From NCBI GenBank assembly GCA_028821515.1, contig JAPPGA010000042.1:1-61913 (forward strand): a DNA stretch of 61,913 nucleotides, given 5' to 3'. Each line of letters opens with the position of its first letter. Within the stretch, counting starts at the first letter, position 1. Positions 35,606 to 44,441 of this stretch are shown here, one piece after another. The notes beneath the pieces are model-generated. The model ran no database searches. It worked only from the letters and a program-made list of their open reading frames with translations, and was not told the DNA's origin. The position numbers and the translations under genes are program-made. This stretch comes from Gammaproteobacteria bacterium. Lineage in GTDB: Bacteria; Pseudomonadota; Gammaproteobacteria; Pseudomonadales; Azotimanducaceae.

Positions 35606-36405
35606 TGCAGAACAACGGCCTTTATTTCGTCAACGGGCTGCGGCCACCGAATTCGCCAACGCGCGTCTCGCCAAGCGCAGGTCTGCGACGACCCAGGCTC
35701 CAGGTCAAGATCCGCTGAAATGGCCTTTAGGGGGCTGAGACGCCCTGCCACTCCTTGGAGCGCAAGGGCATCGGCGATCGAGCCAACTCGACGCAGCGCT
35801 GATGACCAACCAAGCGTCTGTGCGTACTTCGCGAGGCGAGTGGGATCGATACTCTCTCCGCCAGCGGCAACCGCTTCCGCGAGCACGGCGGCGCCACCGA
35901 CAAGCATCGGGCGTCTAGCAGCGTCGAGTAGTGCCCGTTCGAGATCAGAGACGCACGACTCCCCACTGACGATTGCGCCAACCCCGATCATGTTCTCCGA
36001 TTCCTTGACGATGCGCAGGGGTCGACCCGACAATGTCCTGGCACGAATTCGCTTTGTGCTAGCAACCTGGATCGATCGCGATGGGTGGGTGATGAGGTCA
36101 TGCTCATCCAACGCCGTGCGGTACGCCATTCGATGTGGAATGCTGGCAAATGCCGCAGCCACCGCCAAGGCAATTTCCTCGGCCACCGACGGCGTTCCCA
36201 ACACGCCCAGTTGCCTGACAACGTAGTGACCGTGCCGGACGCGATCAATGAGGCCTGCAGTGACCATGCGCTTGAGGACGTTGCCGGTCGCCGCTCGAGA
36301 TCGTCCAAGGCGTCGTTGAGCTTCCTCGAAGGTAAAGAGGATTTTTCCGTCGGCGACCAGATCATCCGCGAGGATCAAGCTGGCGTTTTGTGCCCTAATG
36401 CCCAT
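35602..36405 (-). CDS. abiEi: AbiEi-type antitoxin
   Basis: This 267-residue protein has an N-terminal winged helix-turn-helix (LFTFEEAQRRLGRSRAATGNVLKRM, then HGHYVV) and a C-terminal domain, the plan of AbiEi antitoxins. They repress their own operon and counter AbiEii without binding it tightly. An inverted repeat lies directly before the start codon and fits autoregulation. The gene is coupled to the toxin by an ATGA overlap. Confidence 0.87.
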   Translation of the reverse strand: MGIRAQNASLILADDLVADGKILFTFEEAQRRLGRSRAATGNVLKRMVTAGLIDRVRHGHYVVRQLGVLGTPSVAEEIALAVAAAFASIPHRMAYRTALDEHDLITHPSRSIQVASTKRIRARTLSGRPLRIVKESENMIGVGAIVSGESCVSDLERALLDAARRPMLVGGAAVLAEAVAAGGESIDPTRLAKYAQTLGWSSALRRVGSIADALALQGVAGRLSPLKAISADLDLEPGSSQTCAWRDARWRIRWPQPVDEIKAVVLQ

Positions 36406-36407
36406 TT

Positions 36408-36441
36408 TTCACGTAATTAGTGAATACCGAAAACTATTGTA
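36408..36441 (-). promoter_or_regulatory. Operator and minus-10 element of the abiE operon
   Basis: TTCAC-GTAATTA-GTGAA (36408-36424) is a perfect 5-bp inverted repeat with a near-palindromic core just upstream of the abiEi start. On the minus strand TACAAT (36441-36436), matching 5 of 6 minus-10 bases, lies a few bases further upstream. A second TATTCAC half-site occurs at 36470-36476 in the opposite orientation to the one at 36420-36426. AbiEi proteins are known to bind paired repeats. Confidence 0.45.
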
Positions 36442-36516
36442 CTCGTTCCTCTGGCCAATATGTTGTCGATATTCACGATTATCATGTATATTGACCACTT
36501 TTTGACAAGAAGGAGC

Positions 36517-38394
36517 ATGCGGGGAAAGATCGCGATCAACTACCTGCTTGGCAGGCTGCACAAGCGTTGCCTGGCGGGCGTGATTCTGCTGCATGCGCTC
36601 GTGTCCGTGGCCGAACAGCCGGCCTATCGGCACGGCATCTCGCTGCTGCATGAACTGAAGTATCCCGCCGACTTCGCGCACTTCGAATACGCCAACCCCG
36701 ACGCGCCGAAAGGCGGCGAGCTGCGCCTTTCGGCGACCTCGCCCGTTCGGAACTTCTCGGGTGTCCCGGGAACGGGTATCCCGGGCGTACAGGGCCTCGG
36801 CAGAACGGTCGACCGGCTGATGATCCGCTCGGCGGACGAACTGTCCGGCCTATACGGCCAGCTTGCCGGCGGCGTTGCACTGTCAGCCGACGGGAAGTCC
36901 CTCTATATCCGGATCCACGAGAGCGCCCGCTGGCACGATGGCGTGCCGGTGACGACCCGGGACGTGAAGTTCTCCCACGATGAACTGCTGAAGCTCCCCT
37001 TTGGCAAGGTCTACCTGCAGTCGTGGATCGAGTCTCTGGAGATAGTCAACGACAGGGAGATGATCGTCCATCATCGGGGGGTGTTTACCAATTCGAACCT
37101 GGTGGCACTGACCTGGTTCCCCATCCGGCCGGCACACTACTACGCGGGCAAGGACTCCACCCGCACGCTCGTACCGCCGGTGGGTAGCGGTCCCTACCGG
37201 GTGGCCGACTTCGATAGCGACTTTGTCCGTTACGAACGCGTCAAGGACTATTGGGGACGGGACATCCCGGTTAACCGCGGCCGATACAACTTCGATGTCA
37301 TCCAGTACGACGTCTACCGCGATGCGACGGTGGCCAGGGAGGCCATTCGCAAGGGGCTGTTCGACATCTACTTCGAGACCGACATTCGGCATTGGATCTC
37401 GTCGTACGACATCCCGGCGCTGGAAACGGGAGCGCTCATCATGGAAACGCGTTCCCTGCAGAAATTCATCGGCCTCGCATCGGCGATCGTACTGAATCTG
37501 GATCGCGAGAGACTCCAGGATGTACGGGTTCGCGAAGCGCTGACGCTGGCGCTGGATTTCGAGTGGCAGAACCGGGTCTTTCAATACGGATCACAAGAGC
37601 GCGCGCTGAGCTACTTCGCCAACTCGGCTTTTGCCGCGAGCGGACTGCCCACGCAAGCCGAACTCACCCTGCTTGCCCCCTACCGCGACCGTCTGCCGGA
37701 ACGGGTCTTTACCGAGGCATTCGAGCTGCCGGTCTCGCACGGTGCCGGAATGCACCGCTCGGCCCTAGAACGGGCGCGCGACCTGTTCGCCGAAGCCGGC
37801 TGGGCGATACGGGACGGGCGCCTGGTCAATGCCGCCGGGCAACAGTTCGCGCTGGAGTTGACGACCCAGGTCCCGTCCCAGCGCCGCATCCTCCTGCCGT
37901 ACATCGAGTCCCTGAAGACACTCGGCATAGACGCCAGACTGCGGCTGCTGGAAAACGTTGCGTGGGTAAACCACCTGCGCATACGCAACTTCGATGCCTA
38001 CGTCAGGGGGCACGACTTCCTGAATCCGCCTTTAGGGGAGCTCGAGAGTTATTTTGGCTCCCGCACCGCAGACCTCGAGTTTGGCGGGAATATGGCCGGG
38101 ATACGCGATCCCATCGTCGATGCGCTCATCGAGAAGGCGGAGCACGAGGCGGCGACAATCGAGGAAGCGATGATCGCCTGCCGGGCGCTCGATCGAGTGT
38201 TGCTGTGGGGCTTCTACCACATCCCGTTGCACGTCCCCGACGAGGAGCGGTTCATACGCTGGGACAAGTTCGCGAGGCCGGAGCACGAGGCGGTCGCGAA
38301 GTACGAGTACCTGGTGGGCAGCGCCGTGCGCATCCTGGATAGCTGGTGGTTCGATCCCGATCGGGCCCGCAGGCAGACACCGGCGGGGAAGTAG
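36517..38394 (+). CDS. Family-5 ABC solute-binding protein, YejA-like, without adjacent permease
   Basis: A large periplasmic binding protein of about 625 residues. The mature start contains LHELKYPADFAHFEYANPDAPKGGELRL, the usual opening of YejA/oligopeptide-type family-5 binding proteins, and WHDGVPVTTRDVKFSHD is the family signature region. A signal peptide (LAGVILLHALVSVAEQ) follows the basic N-terminus. The start is uncertain because AGGAG sits only 1 bp before this ATG; longer in-frame starts reach 36460. No permease or ATPase genes are adjacent, so it must use a transporter encoded elsewhere. Relatives bind peptides, microcins or other bulky solutes. Confidence 0.87.
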   Translation: MRGKIAINYLLGRLHKRCLAGVILLHALVSVAEQPAYRHGISLLHELKYPADFAHFEYANPDAPKGGELRLSATSPVRNFSGVPGTGIPGVQGLGRTVDRLMIRSADELSGLYGQLAGGVALSADGKSLYIRIHESARWHDGVPVTTRDVKFSHDELLKLPFGKVYLQSWIESLEIVNDREMIVHHRGVFTNSNLVALTWFPIRPAHYYAGKDSTRTLVPPVGSGPYRVADFDSDFVRYERVKDYWGRDIPVNRGRYNFDVIQYDVYRDATVAREAIRKGLFDIYFETDIRHWISSYDIPALETGALIMETRSLQKFIGLASAIVLNLDRERLQDVRVREALTLALDFEWQNRVFQYGSQERALSYFANSAFAASGLPTQAELTLLAPYRDRLPERVFTEAFELPVSHGAGMHRSALERARDLFAEAGWAIRDGRLVNAAGQQFALELTTQVPSQRRILLPYIESLKTLGIDARLRLLENVAWVNHLRIRNFDAYVRGHDFLNPPLGELESYFGSRTADLEFGGNMAGIRDPIVDALIEKAEHEAATIEEAMIACRALDRVLLWGFYHIPLHVPDEERFIRWDKFARPEHEAVAKYEYLVGSAVRILDSWWFDPDRARRQTPAGK

Positions 38395-38414
38395 CGGCGG
38401 TTCTCGCGCCGCAA

Positions 38415-38450
38415 CTGGCAACCGGCAGGCACCCGCACAATAATGGCGTC
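38415..38450 (+). repeat. Sulfatase-like DNA remnant, copy of 39719-39754
   Basis: These 36 bp of intergenic DNA match the sulfatase coding segment 39719-39754 at 32 positions; all four differences are transitions. Translated in the same frame it reads LATGRHPHNNGV against LATGRYPHSNGV in the sulfatase. It lies right after the solute-binding protein stop and may be the relic of an older sulfatase copy. Confidence 0.6.
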
Positions 38451-38482
38451 ACACGACCAGTACAGTAGTTTCAGGGGTTCAG

Positions 38483-39526
38483 ATGAAGCACCGCACGTTA
38501 GGAACATCCGGTCTTGAAGTCTCTATCGTCGGCCTTGGTACCGACACCTTCAGCCGCCGCCGTGTAGACAAGCAAACCGTAAACGAGATCATCGGCGCAG
38601 CCAGTGATATGGGGATTACGCTCATCGATACCGCGTACCTGTACGGCGGTGGAGATTCCGAAGAGTTCATCGGCAGCGCCATCGCGGGCCGCCGGGACGA
38701 GTTCGTGATCGCCACAAAAGGTGGACACCATGCCCACGGCATCCCGAACCGGGTCAATCTCACCAGGCAACTCGAGAGCAGCCTGAAACGGTTGAATACC
38801 GACTACGTCGACCTGTACCAGGTGCACGTCCTGTACAACGCAACATTTCCCATGGAGGAGATGATGCAGACGCTGAACGACATGGTGCGCAGCGGCAAGG
38901 TCCGCTACGTGGGCCTGTCCAACATCTATTGCTGGCAGCTCTGCCGCTGCAACGACCTGGCCGAGTTCCATGGCTGGGACAGGGCCATCAGCGTGCAGCA
39001 GCACTATCACATGTTCGAGCGGGAAGTTGAGTCGGACGTCAGCCAGTACTGCCAATGGGCCGGCGTCGGCATATTGCCCTTTTTCCCGCTGGGTTGCGGA
39101 CTCCTCGCTGGAAGATATACACGCGGAGAGGAACCCCCGAAAGATAGCAGGGCAGGATCCGGGCGGGGCGGTTCGACGCGTTATTTCGATTACTACGGCA
39201 CCAAGGCCGGCTACGACACCATCGAAGCGCTGGAGGAATTTGCACGGGCACGCGGTCACACGCCCGCACAACTCGCGATTGCCTGGCTGCTGCACCGCCC
39301 CATGGTCAGTTCGGTCATCGCCGGTGTCAGCAGGCTGTCTCAGTTCGAGGACAACGTGGGGGCCGCCGAGTGGGAACTCACGGACGATGAACTGAAGGAG
39401 TTGAATCACCTGATCGGCGCACCACGGCGTCCGGTGCCAACAAGCTGGGAGTGGACGGATAGAGAGTTGGACCGGGTCTTGCCGTCCTACCACCCCGACT
39501 ATGACCCGCTTGAGCCGAGCGTTTAG
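38483..39526 (+). CDS. Aldo/keto reductase
   Basis: This 347-residue NADPH-dependent aldo/keto reductase has a complete tetrad: Asp and Tyr in LIDTAYLYGGGDSE, Lys in VIATKGG, His in LYQVHV. The barrel end carries SSVIAGVSRLSQFEDN for the nucleotide phosphate. It is cytoplasmic. It lies between the solute-binding protein and a sulfatase with short gaps on the same strand. Such enzymes reduce or oxidise sugar or ketone groups; the substrate is not known. Confidence 0.92.
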   Translation: MKHRTLGTSGLEVSIVGLGTDTFSRRRVDKQTVNEIIGAASDMGITLIDTAYLYGGGDSEEFIGSAIAGRRDEFVIATKGGHHAHGIPNRVNLTRQLESSLKRLNTDYVDLYQVHVLYNATFPMEEMMQTLNDMVRSGKVRYVGLSNIYCWQLCRCNDLAEFHGWDRAISVQQHYHMFEREVESDVSQYCQWAGVGILPFFPLGCGLLAGRYTRGEEPPKDSRAGSGRGGSTRYFDYYGTKAGYDTIEALEEFARARGHTPAQLAIAWLLHRPMVSSVIAGVSRLSQFEDNVGAAEWELTDDELKELNHLIGAPRRPVPTSWEWTDRELDRVLPSYHPDYDPLEPSV

Positions 39527-39553
39527 GCTCACGGGACACGGCACTGGGTCCCC

Positions 39554-40924
39554 ATGCACAACATTCTCTTTCTGATGACCGACCAGCAGCGCTGGGACGC
39601 GATGGGTTCCAGCGGCGGCTGGGTGAATACGCCAAACCTGGATCGTATCGCAGGACAAGGGGTGAGCTTCAGCAGTGCGGTCACGACATCGCCGCTGTGC
39701 GTACCGGCGCGGGTGACGCTGGCAACCGGCAGGTACCCGCACAGCAATGGTGTCTGGGGTCACATCCCCTACTCCGTCCCGGCGGACGCCGATCACTGGA
39801 TTCGCGAAATCAGGAATCTTGGGTTTAGAACAAGCCTGTTCGGCAAAACGCATCTGCATCCGCACGGCCCCTCGGACCTCCGGGACAAGGAGGATCTCCT
39901 GCACGCCCTGGGCCTGGACGATGTGGACGAGATCGGCGGTCCTCGCGCCTCCACGACCGCGATGAGCCATATGACCGCGATCTGGGAGAAAAAGGGCCTG
40001 CTCGAAGCGTACCGCGAGGACTTTCGGGAGCGGGCTGCCAACAAGCCACACGTGGTTCGTCCCTCGGTTCTGCCGCTCGCGGACTATTACGACGTCTACG
40101 TCGGTCAGCAGGCCAAGGCGTACCTGTCATCCTACGACAGGGACGAGCCCTGGTTCTGCTGGGTCAGTTGGGGCGGCCCGCACCAGCCCTGGGACACACC
40201 TGAACCCTATGCGAGCATGTACGATCCCGAGTCCATGCCGCAGCCTGCGAAGCACGAACGTGACCCGCCGCGGCCGAAGGGATGGATTGACCGCATGTTC
40301 GAGCAGAGACGGACCTTTCCGGCCTTCGAGGCGGGCGAAGTGGGCGCGATGCGGGCCGACTACGCCGGCAGCGTTTCCCTGATCGACGACCAGATCGGCG
40401 AGATCCTCGCCGTCATCGAAGACCGCGGAGAAATGGACTCCACGGTCATCGCCTTCACCTCGGATCACGGGGAGATGAATGGCGACCATGGCCTTATCGC
40501 CAAGAGCAACTTCTATGACGGCGCGGTCCGGGTGCCGCTGATCGTCAGGACGCCGGGCGCCCGGTATTCGGGGGTCGTGAACGACAGTCCGGCGGAAACC
40601 GTCGACCTCGGACCGACACTGGTGGAACTCGCCGGCGGCGAACTGGGGTATCGGCAGTTCGGGATATCCCTGGCTGGCGCGCTTGACGGCAGCCGGCATC
40701 GTGAGGACGCCCTCTCCGAGATCGAGGGCGAGTTCATGCTGATGAACGACGAATGGAAGATCGCGCTCAACGGAGAAGGCGAAACCTACATGCTATTCGA
40801 CCGCAGGAATGACCCCGGCGAAGAACACAATCTCGCCGGCTTGAGTGAGTACCGGAGCGTCGCGGATGCAATGCGGCTCAGGATTCTGGAGCGCATTGCC
40901 CAGAGTCAGGTATACGAGAGTTAG
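39554..40924 (+). CDS. Sulfatase, Cys-type (formylglycine)
   Basis: This 456-residue sulfatase has Cys49-Val-Pro-Ala-Arg53 as formylglycine site, metal residues in LMTDQQRWD and in FTSDHGEMNGDHG, and FGKTHLHP and WGGPHQPWD as active-site strands. No signal peptide, so cytoplasmic. It starts 27 bp after the aldo/keto reductase and is followed by another one, so desulfation and carbonyl reduction probably work on the same molecule. It is the third sulfatase of the region and differs clearly from the other two. Confidence 0.93.
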   Translation: MHNILFLMTDQQRWDAMGSSGGWVNTPNLDRIAGQGVSFSSAVTTSPLCVPARVTLATGRYPHSNGVWGHIPYSVPADADHWIREIRNLGFRTSLFGKTHLHPHGPSDLRDKEDLLHALGLDDVDEIGGPRASTTAMSHMTAIWEKKGLLEAYREDFRERAANKPHVVRPSVLPLADYYDVYVGQQAKAYLSSYDRDEPWFCWVSWGGPHQPWDTPEPYASMYDPESMPQPAKHERDPPRPKGWIDRMFEQRRTFPAFEAGEVGAMRADYAGSVSLIDDQIGEILAVIEDRGEMDSTVIAFTSDHGEMNGDHGLIAKSNFYDGAVRVPLIVRTPGARYSGVVNDSPAETVDLGPTLVELAGGELGYRQFGISLAGALDGSRHREDALSEIEGEFMLMNDEWKIALNGEGETYMLFDRRNDPGEEHNLAGLSEYRSVADAMRLRILERIAQSQVYES

Positions 40925-40975
40925 CTTCTATCCGCCGACGACCCACCACCTCCCACCAGATTCCAGCCATCGCAA

Positions 40976-41914
40976 ATGAAAACCACCACCATCAAGAATA
41001 CGGACCTTCACATCAGCATGTTCTGCCTCGGCGGCCAGAGCTTCGGTTCCCGCGACGACAAGACTGTCTCCTATGCCATGCTGGACCAGTTCGTCGAGGG
41101 TGGCGGCAACTTTCTGGATACCGCCAACAATTACGCCATCTGGAATGGGGAAGGCGGCGAAAGCGAAACCATGCTGGGCAACTGGTTGGCCGATCGCGGC
41201 AATCGGGACCGGATGGTCCTTGCAACCAAGATGGGCGGGCGCACGAAGGACGCCCCCATGTCATCGAAACCGGAACACATTCGCCGCGAGTGCGAGCGCA
41301 GCCTCAAGCGGCTGCGAACCGATCGCATTGACTTGTACTACTTCCATTGCGACGACCGTTCCGTGCCGCTCGGGGATCAGCTCGGCGCCATGGACGAGCT
41401 CGTCCGGGAAGGGAAGGTGCGCTACGTGGGTGCCAGCAACTTCCGCGCCTGGCGCCTGGCGGAAGCCGCCGGGGTGAGCGCGGCCAACAACATCACTGCA
41501 TTCTGCTGCGTGCAGCAGCGCTATACGTATCTGCGGCCGCGGGTGGATGCGGATTTTGGATTCCAGAAGTCCACCAACGACGATTTGCTTGAATACTGCA
41601 GGGAGCGCGACTTTCAATTGATCGCTTACTCGCCTCTATTGGGCGGTGCATACATTCGGGAAGACCGCGACATCCAGCGGCAATATCGGCATCGCGATTC
41701 GGATGTGCGCAAGGCAACGCTGTTTCAGATCGCCGAAGAGATCGGTGCCACACCCAACCAGGTGATCCTCGCCTGGCTTACCGGCCGCGGCGTCATTCCA
41801 ATATCGGGCGCCAGCAAGGCGCACCAGCTACGTGAGAGCCTGATTGGTTTCGATCTGACCCTGTCCGACGAAATCCTTGACCGCCTGGACGCGGCGGGGG
41901 CGGCCAACGGGTAG
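40976..41914 (+). CDS. Aldo/keto reductase
   Basis: This 312-residue enzyme has the tetrad intact: Asp and Tyr in LDTANNYAIWNGEGGESE, Lys in LATKMGG, His in LYYFHCDD. The nucleotide end reads GVIPISGASKAHQL. It belongs to the group with longer loops seen in plant and bacterial sugar or xenobiotic reductases. Its last codons are followed after 67 bp by a PhyH gene with a good ribosome site. Confidence 0.92.
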   Translation: MKTTTIKNTDLHISMFCLGGQSFGSRDDKTVSYAMLDQFVEGGGNFLDTANNYAIWNGEGGESETMLGNWLADRGNRDRMVLATKMGGRTKDAPMSSKPEHIRRECERSLKRLRTDRIDLYYFHCDDRSVPLGDQLGAMDELVREGKVRYVGASNFRAWRLAEAAGVSAANNITAFCCVQQRYTYLRPRVDADFGFQKSTNDDLLEYCRERDFQLIAYSPLLGGAYIREDRDIQRQYRHRDSDVRKATLFQIAEEIGATPNQVILAWLTGRGVIPISGASKAHQLRESLIGFDLTLSDEILDRLDAAGAANG

Positions 41915-41981
41915 CGCGGGATCGAGTAGTGCAGACAAGCAGCCTGCCGGAAGCCAGTTCCATTTGAGGGAGAGAACAGCC

Positions 41982-42830
41982 ATGCCAGTCGCCCAGTTGC
42001 AACAGGATGGCCTGGCCGGTCCGTTCGAACTGGCGGACAAGTCGGGACTCGACGCGGTCTGCGAGGTGGCCTTGGAACTGAAGGCGCTGCAGCGCCAGCA
42101 GAACCGTTTGGCCAGACTGGCAGGGCAACCGGATCAACAACGCTGGACCACGTTGATCAACCGGCACATGGCGTTCGACGCGATGGGCGAACTCTTCCGG
42201 GACGCCAACCTGCAGTCCGTCGTGGCCGAGTGTTTCGGCACCGATCTACTGCTCTGGCAGACGACCTTTTTCCTTAAATATGAAGGTGTTGGAGAGAACA
42301 AGTGGCACCATGACCGCCAGTTCGAGAACGGCAGCGACCCGATCAACATCTATGACACCAGCAATCACTTCTCCTTCGTCATCGCGCTGACCGACCTGGG
42401 GATGAACCAGGGCAGGCTCGAGTACGTGAGGGGATCGCATCTGCCGATCGATGGCTTCGACCGCGACATGCCCCGCATATCGGGTGAACTGCCCGAGGTG
42501 GTGCATGACAGGATCACGCCGCTGGCATTCAAGCGGGGCCAGTTCGCGGTATTTCACTCCTCCGTGCTCCATCGCAGTCTGGCTTACGGACACGCGGAAA
42601 AGGACTGGCGCCCCGGCTTCTTCGGCGCACAGGCGCCCGAGACCTGGCCAATGAAGGACGGGAGGATCTCATTGGCCGCAAGGCTTGCAAGGAGGGGAAC
42701 GGAAATCCCCGAACGGTCCGGTTCGAATCCGGCCGGCGCGACCCGGGCCATCGCGGAACCCGTCCCCTATTACGACGCCACCCCGAAGCAGGTCCACGCC
42801 GACAGGTCGGTGGTAATGCCGTTCAACTAG
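41982..42830 (+). CDS. PhyH family dioxygenase, paralogue group A
   Basis: This 282-residue 2-oxoglutarate oxygenase has iron ligands His109-x-Asp111 (KWHHDRQFENGS) and His197 (VLHRSLAYGH). The N-terminal segment ADKSGLDAVCEV to LKALQRQQN is almost identical to that of the PhyH at 22714, and the C-terminal half is closer to that at 33022, so the three genes arose by duplication and perhaps exchange. The ATG follows GAGGGAGAG. It is in line with the sulfatase and aldo/keto reductase genes. Confidence 0.91.
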   Translation: MPVAQLQQDGLAGPFELADKSGLDAVCEVALELKALQRQQNRLARLAGQPDQQRWTTLINRHMAFDAMGELFRDANLQSVVAECFGTDLLLWQTTFFLKYEGVGENKWHHDRQFENGSDPINIYDTSNHFSFVIALTDLGMNQGRLEYVRGSHLPIDGFDRDMPRISGELPEVVHDRITPLAFKRGQFAVFHSSVLHRSLAYGHAEKDWRPGFFGAQAPETWPMKDGRISLAARLARRGTEIPERSGSNPAGATRAIAEPVPYYDATPKQVHADRSVVMPFN

Positions 42831-42901
42831 ACTGCCTCTGCCCTTGCGCCGGATTCACCGATTAGACTTGCAGAACAAGACACCACGGAGGTGACGACCC
42901 C

Positions 42902-43405
42902 ATGATCACGCGCCGAACCATTCTCGCCGGCATCTCGCTGGCACCGGCTGTTCCGTTGCTGACTCGCGCCGCCTGGGCCGGGGAGGTGGCAACCGCCGAA
43001 GACAAGCTCGAAACGTCCGGGCTTGTGTATCTCACACCAATCAAGAGCAACGGCGATGAAAGCCAGTGCAAGGCGGAAATCTGGTTCGCCTACGAGGCCG
43101 GCAACGTCTATGTCGTCACGCCGCCGGACGCGTGGCGCGCCCAGGCCGTGCGGCAGGGGCTCAACAGGGCTCGAATCTGGGTGGGTGACTTCGGCAACTG
43201 GACCCGTTCCAACGGCGCCTTCCGCGACGCGCCCGAGTTCATGGCGACATCGTCCATCGAGACGGACGCCACCGTACATGCCCGCATCCTCGACGTAATG
43301 GGCGGCAAGTACGCGGAGTCCGGATGGAGCAGGTGGGGACCGCGCTTCCATGAGGGCCTGGTCGACGGTTCGCGCGTGATGATCCGCTACGCGCTCGACA
43401 CCTGA
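42902..43405 (+). CDS. Tat-exported split-barrel-like protein (PNPOx-like)
   Basis: This 167-residue protein starts with a twin-arginine signal (ITRRTILAGIS to TRAAWAG), so it is probably exported folded, perhaps with a cofactor. The mature part (SGLVYLTPIKSNGDESQ, WFAYEAGNVYVVTPPDAWRAQAVRQG) resembles the flavin-binding split-barrel fold of pyridoxamine-phosphate-oxidase/deazaflavin-type oxidoreductases. That is a weak match by pattern only. A near-perfect ribosome site, GGAGGTGA, lies 7 bp before the ATG. It closes the plus-strand block. Confidence 0.65.
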   Translation: MITRRTILAGISLAPAVPLLTRAAWAGEVATAEDKLETSGLVYLTPIKSNGDESQCKAEIWFAYEAGNVYVVTPPDAWRAQAVRQGLNRARIWVGDFGNWTRSNGAFRDAPEFMATSSIETDATVHARILDVMGGKYAESGWSRWGPRFHEGLVDGSRVMIRYALDT

Positions 43406-43421
43406 CGAGGGAGTCCGCTCT

Positions 43422-44431
43422 TCAATACTCGCCGCGCGGCATCGCGTGGCGCACGTCTGGATCAAACCCGGACGCGACCCACTCGCACTGGGCGGTGTTC
43501 CAGTGGGAAAAGAACAGGCGTTTTTGGGGATCCGGATGCAGGGCCAGGCGTTCCGGAAACAGGTTCCAGTCGGTCAGGACCGGCGCGGGCGGACGCACGT
43601 ATTCGCGGACGCCCGGCCGCGAACTCCTGATCCATCCCCCGCGCGCATAGTACTGGTGCCACGTGCGGCGGCGCTTCCTGCCGTCACCGTCGAGGCGAGT
43701 GTGGAAGATGGCGGTGTCGTACAGCACGCAGGTTCCGGCCGGACCGTACACGGGCACCTCATGGTAGTCGGTGCCGAGTCCCTCGAACGCATCTCGAAGC
43801 GTTGCGTAGCGGTTGCTCTTCGGGACGACGCAGAACGCCGGCGTGGTCTCGTCCACGTCGGTCAGGTAGTGGATCGCGCATAACCAGTCACAGGGGTTGT
43901 AGGGCTCCCGATCGAAGCGGTCGGGAGCGACCCTGTCGTGATGAAAGTTCATGGCGCCCTTGCCCGATTCGGCGGGCGCTTCGCGAAAGTTGAACTCGCT
44001 GAAGCGGACGCGGTCTTCGCCGCCCAGGACTCGCGCGACTATCTGAAACGATCGCGGGTGCTGGGTGTAGGGGTCGAGTTCGGGATAGTCCAGCAGCGGT
44101 TGCGAGAACATGATGCCGCGTTCTCGTGGAAGCCCTTCCTTTCGCCGGAGATTCCCCAGGCGTCGGGCCGCGCCATTTGCGTGCGGTCATAGAACTCGTT
44201 CAGGTGCGCGACTTCCGCCGGGCTCAGGCACGTATCCAGCACGAGGAACCCATATTCCCCGAAGAAGGCGAGCGCCGAGTCCCGCTGCTCTTCCGGATCA
44301 AAATGCTCTGCCAGGGCAGGGTCGATCCGATCGAAGCCCTGGCTGGCCGCCTTCGGGTCTCCGCTCGTGTTCTGTTCCCTTGTGACCCTGTGTGCCACCA
44401 CACTATTGCTTGGCATGGATGATCGCTGCAT
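43422..44431 (-). pseudogene. PhyH family dioxygenase interrupted by a frameshift
   Basis: Two overlapping minus-strand frames make one PhyH protein. The first (from 44431) covers the N-terminus up to ERKGFHENAA. The second continues with MFSQPLLDYPELDPYTQHP to the stop at 43422. Joining needs one missing or two extra bases near 44111-44116 (GCGGCA-TC-ATG). The second frame keeps the iron site His-x-Asp in FHHDRVAPDRFD and the distal His in AIFHTRLDGDG. It could be a pseudogene, a read error, or less likely a programmed shift. No ribosome site precedes the internal ATG. Confidence 0.75.
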
Positions 44432-44441
44432 GAAGGCCAGA

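Noticed and set aside
38498-40051. Minus-strand frame of 517 codons opposite an aldo/keto reductase and a sulfatase
   Set aside because: It spans two well-supported plus-strand genes and has no family features.
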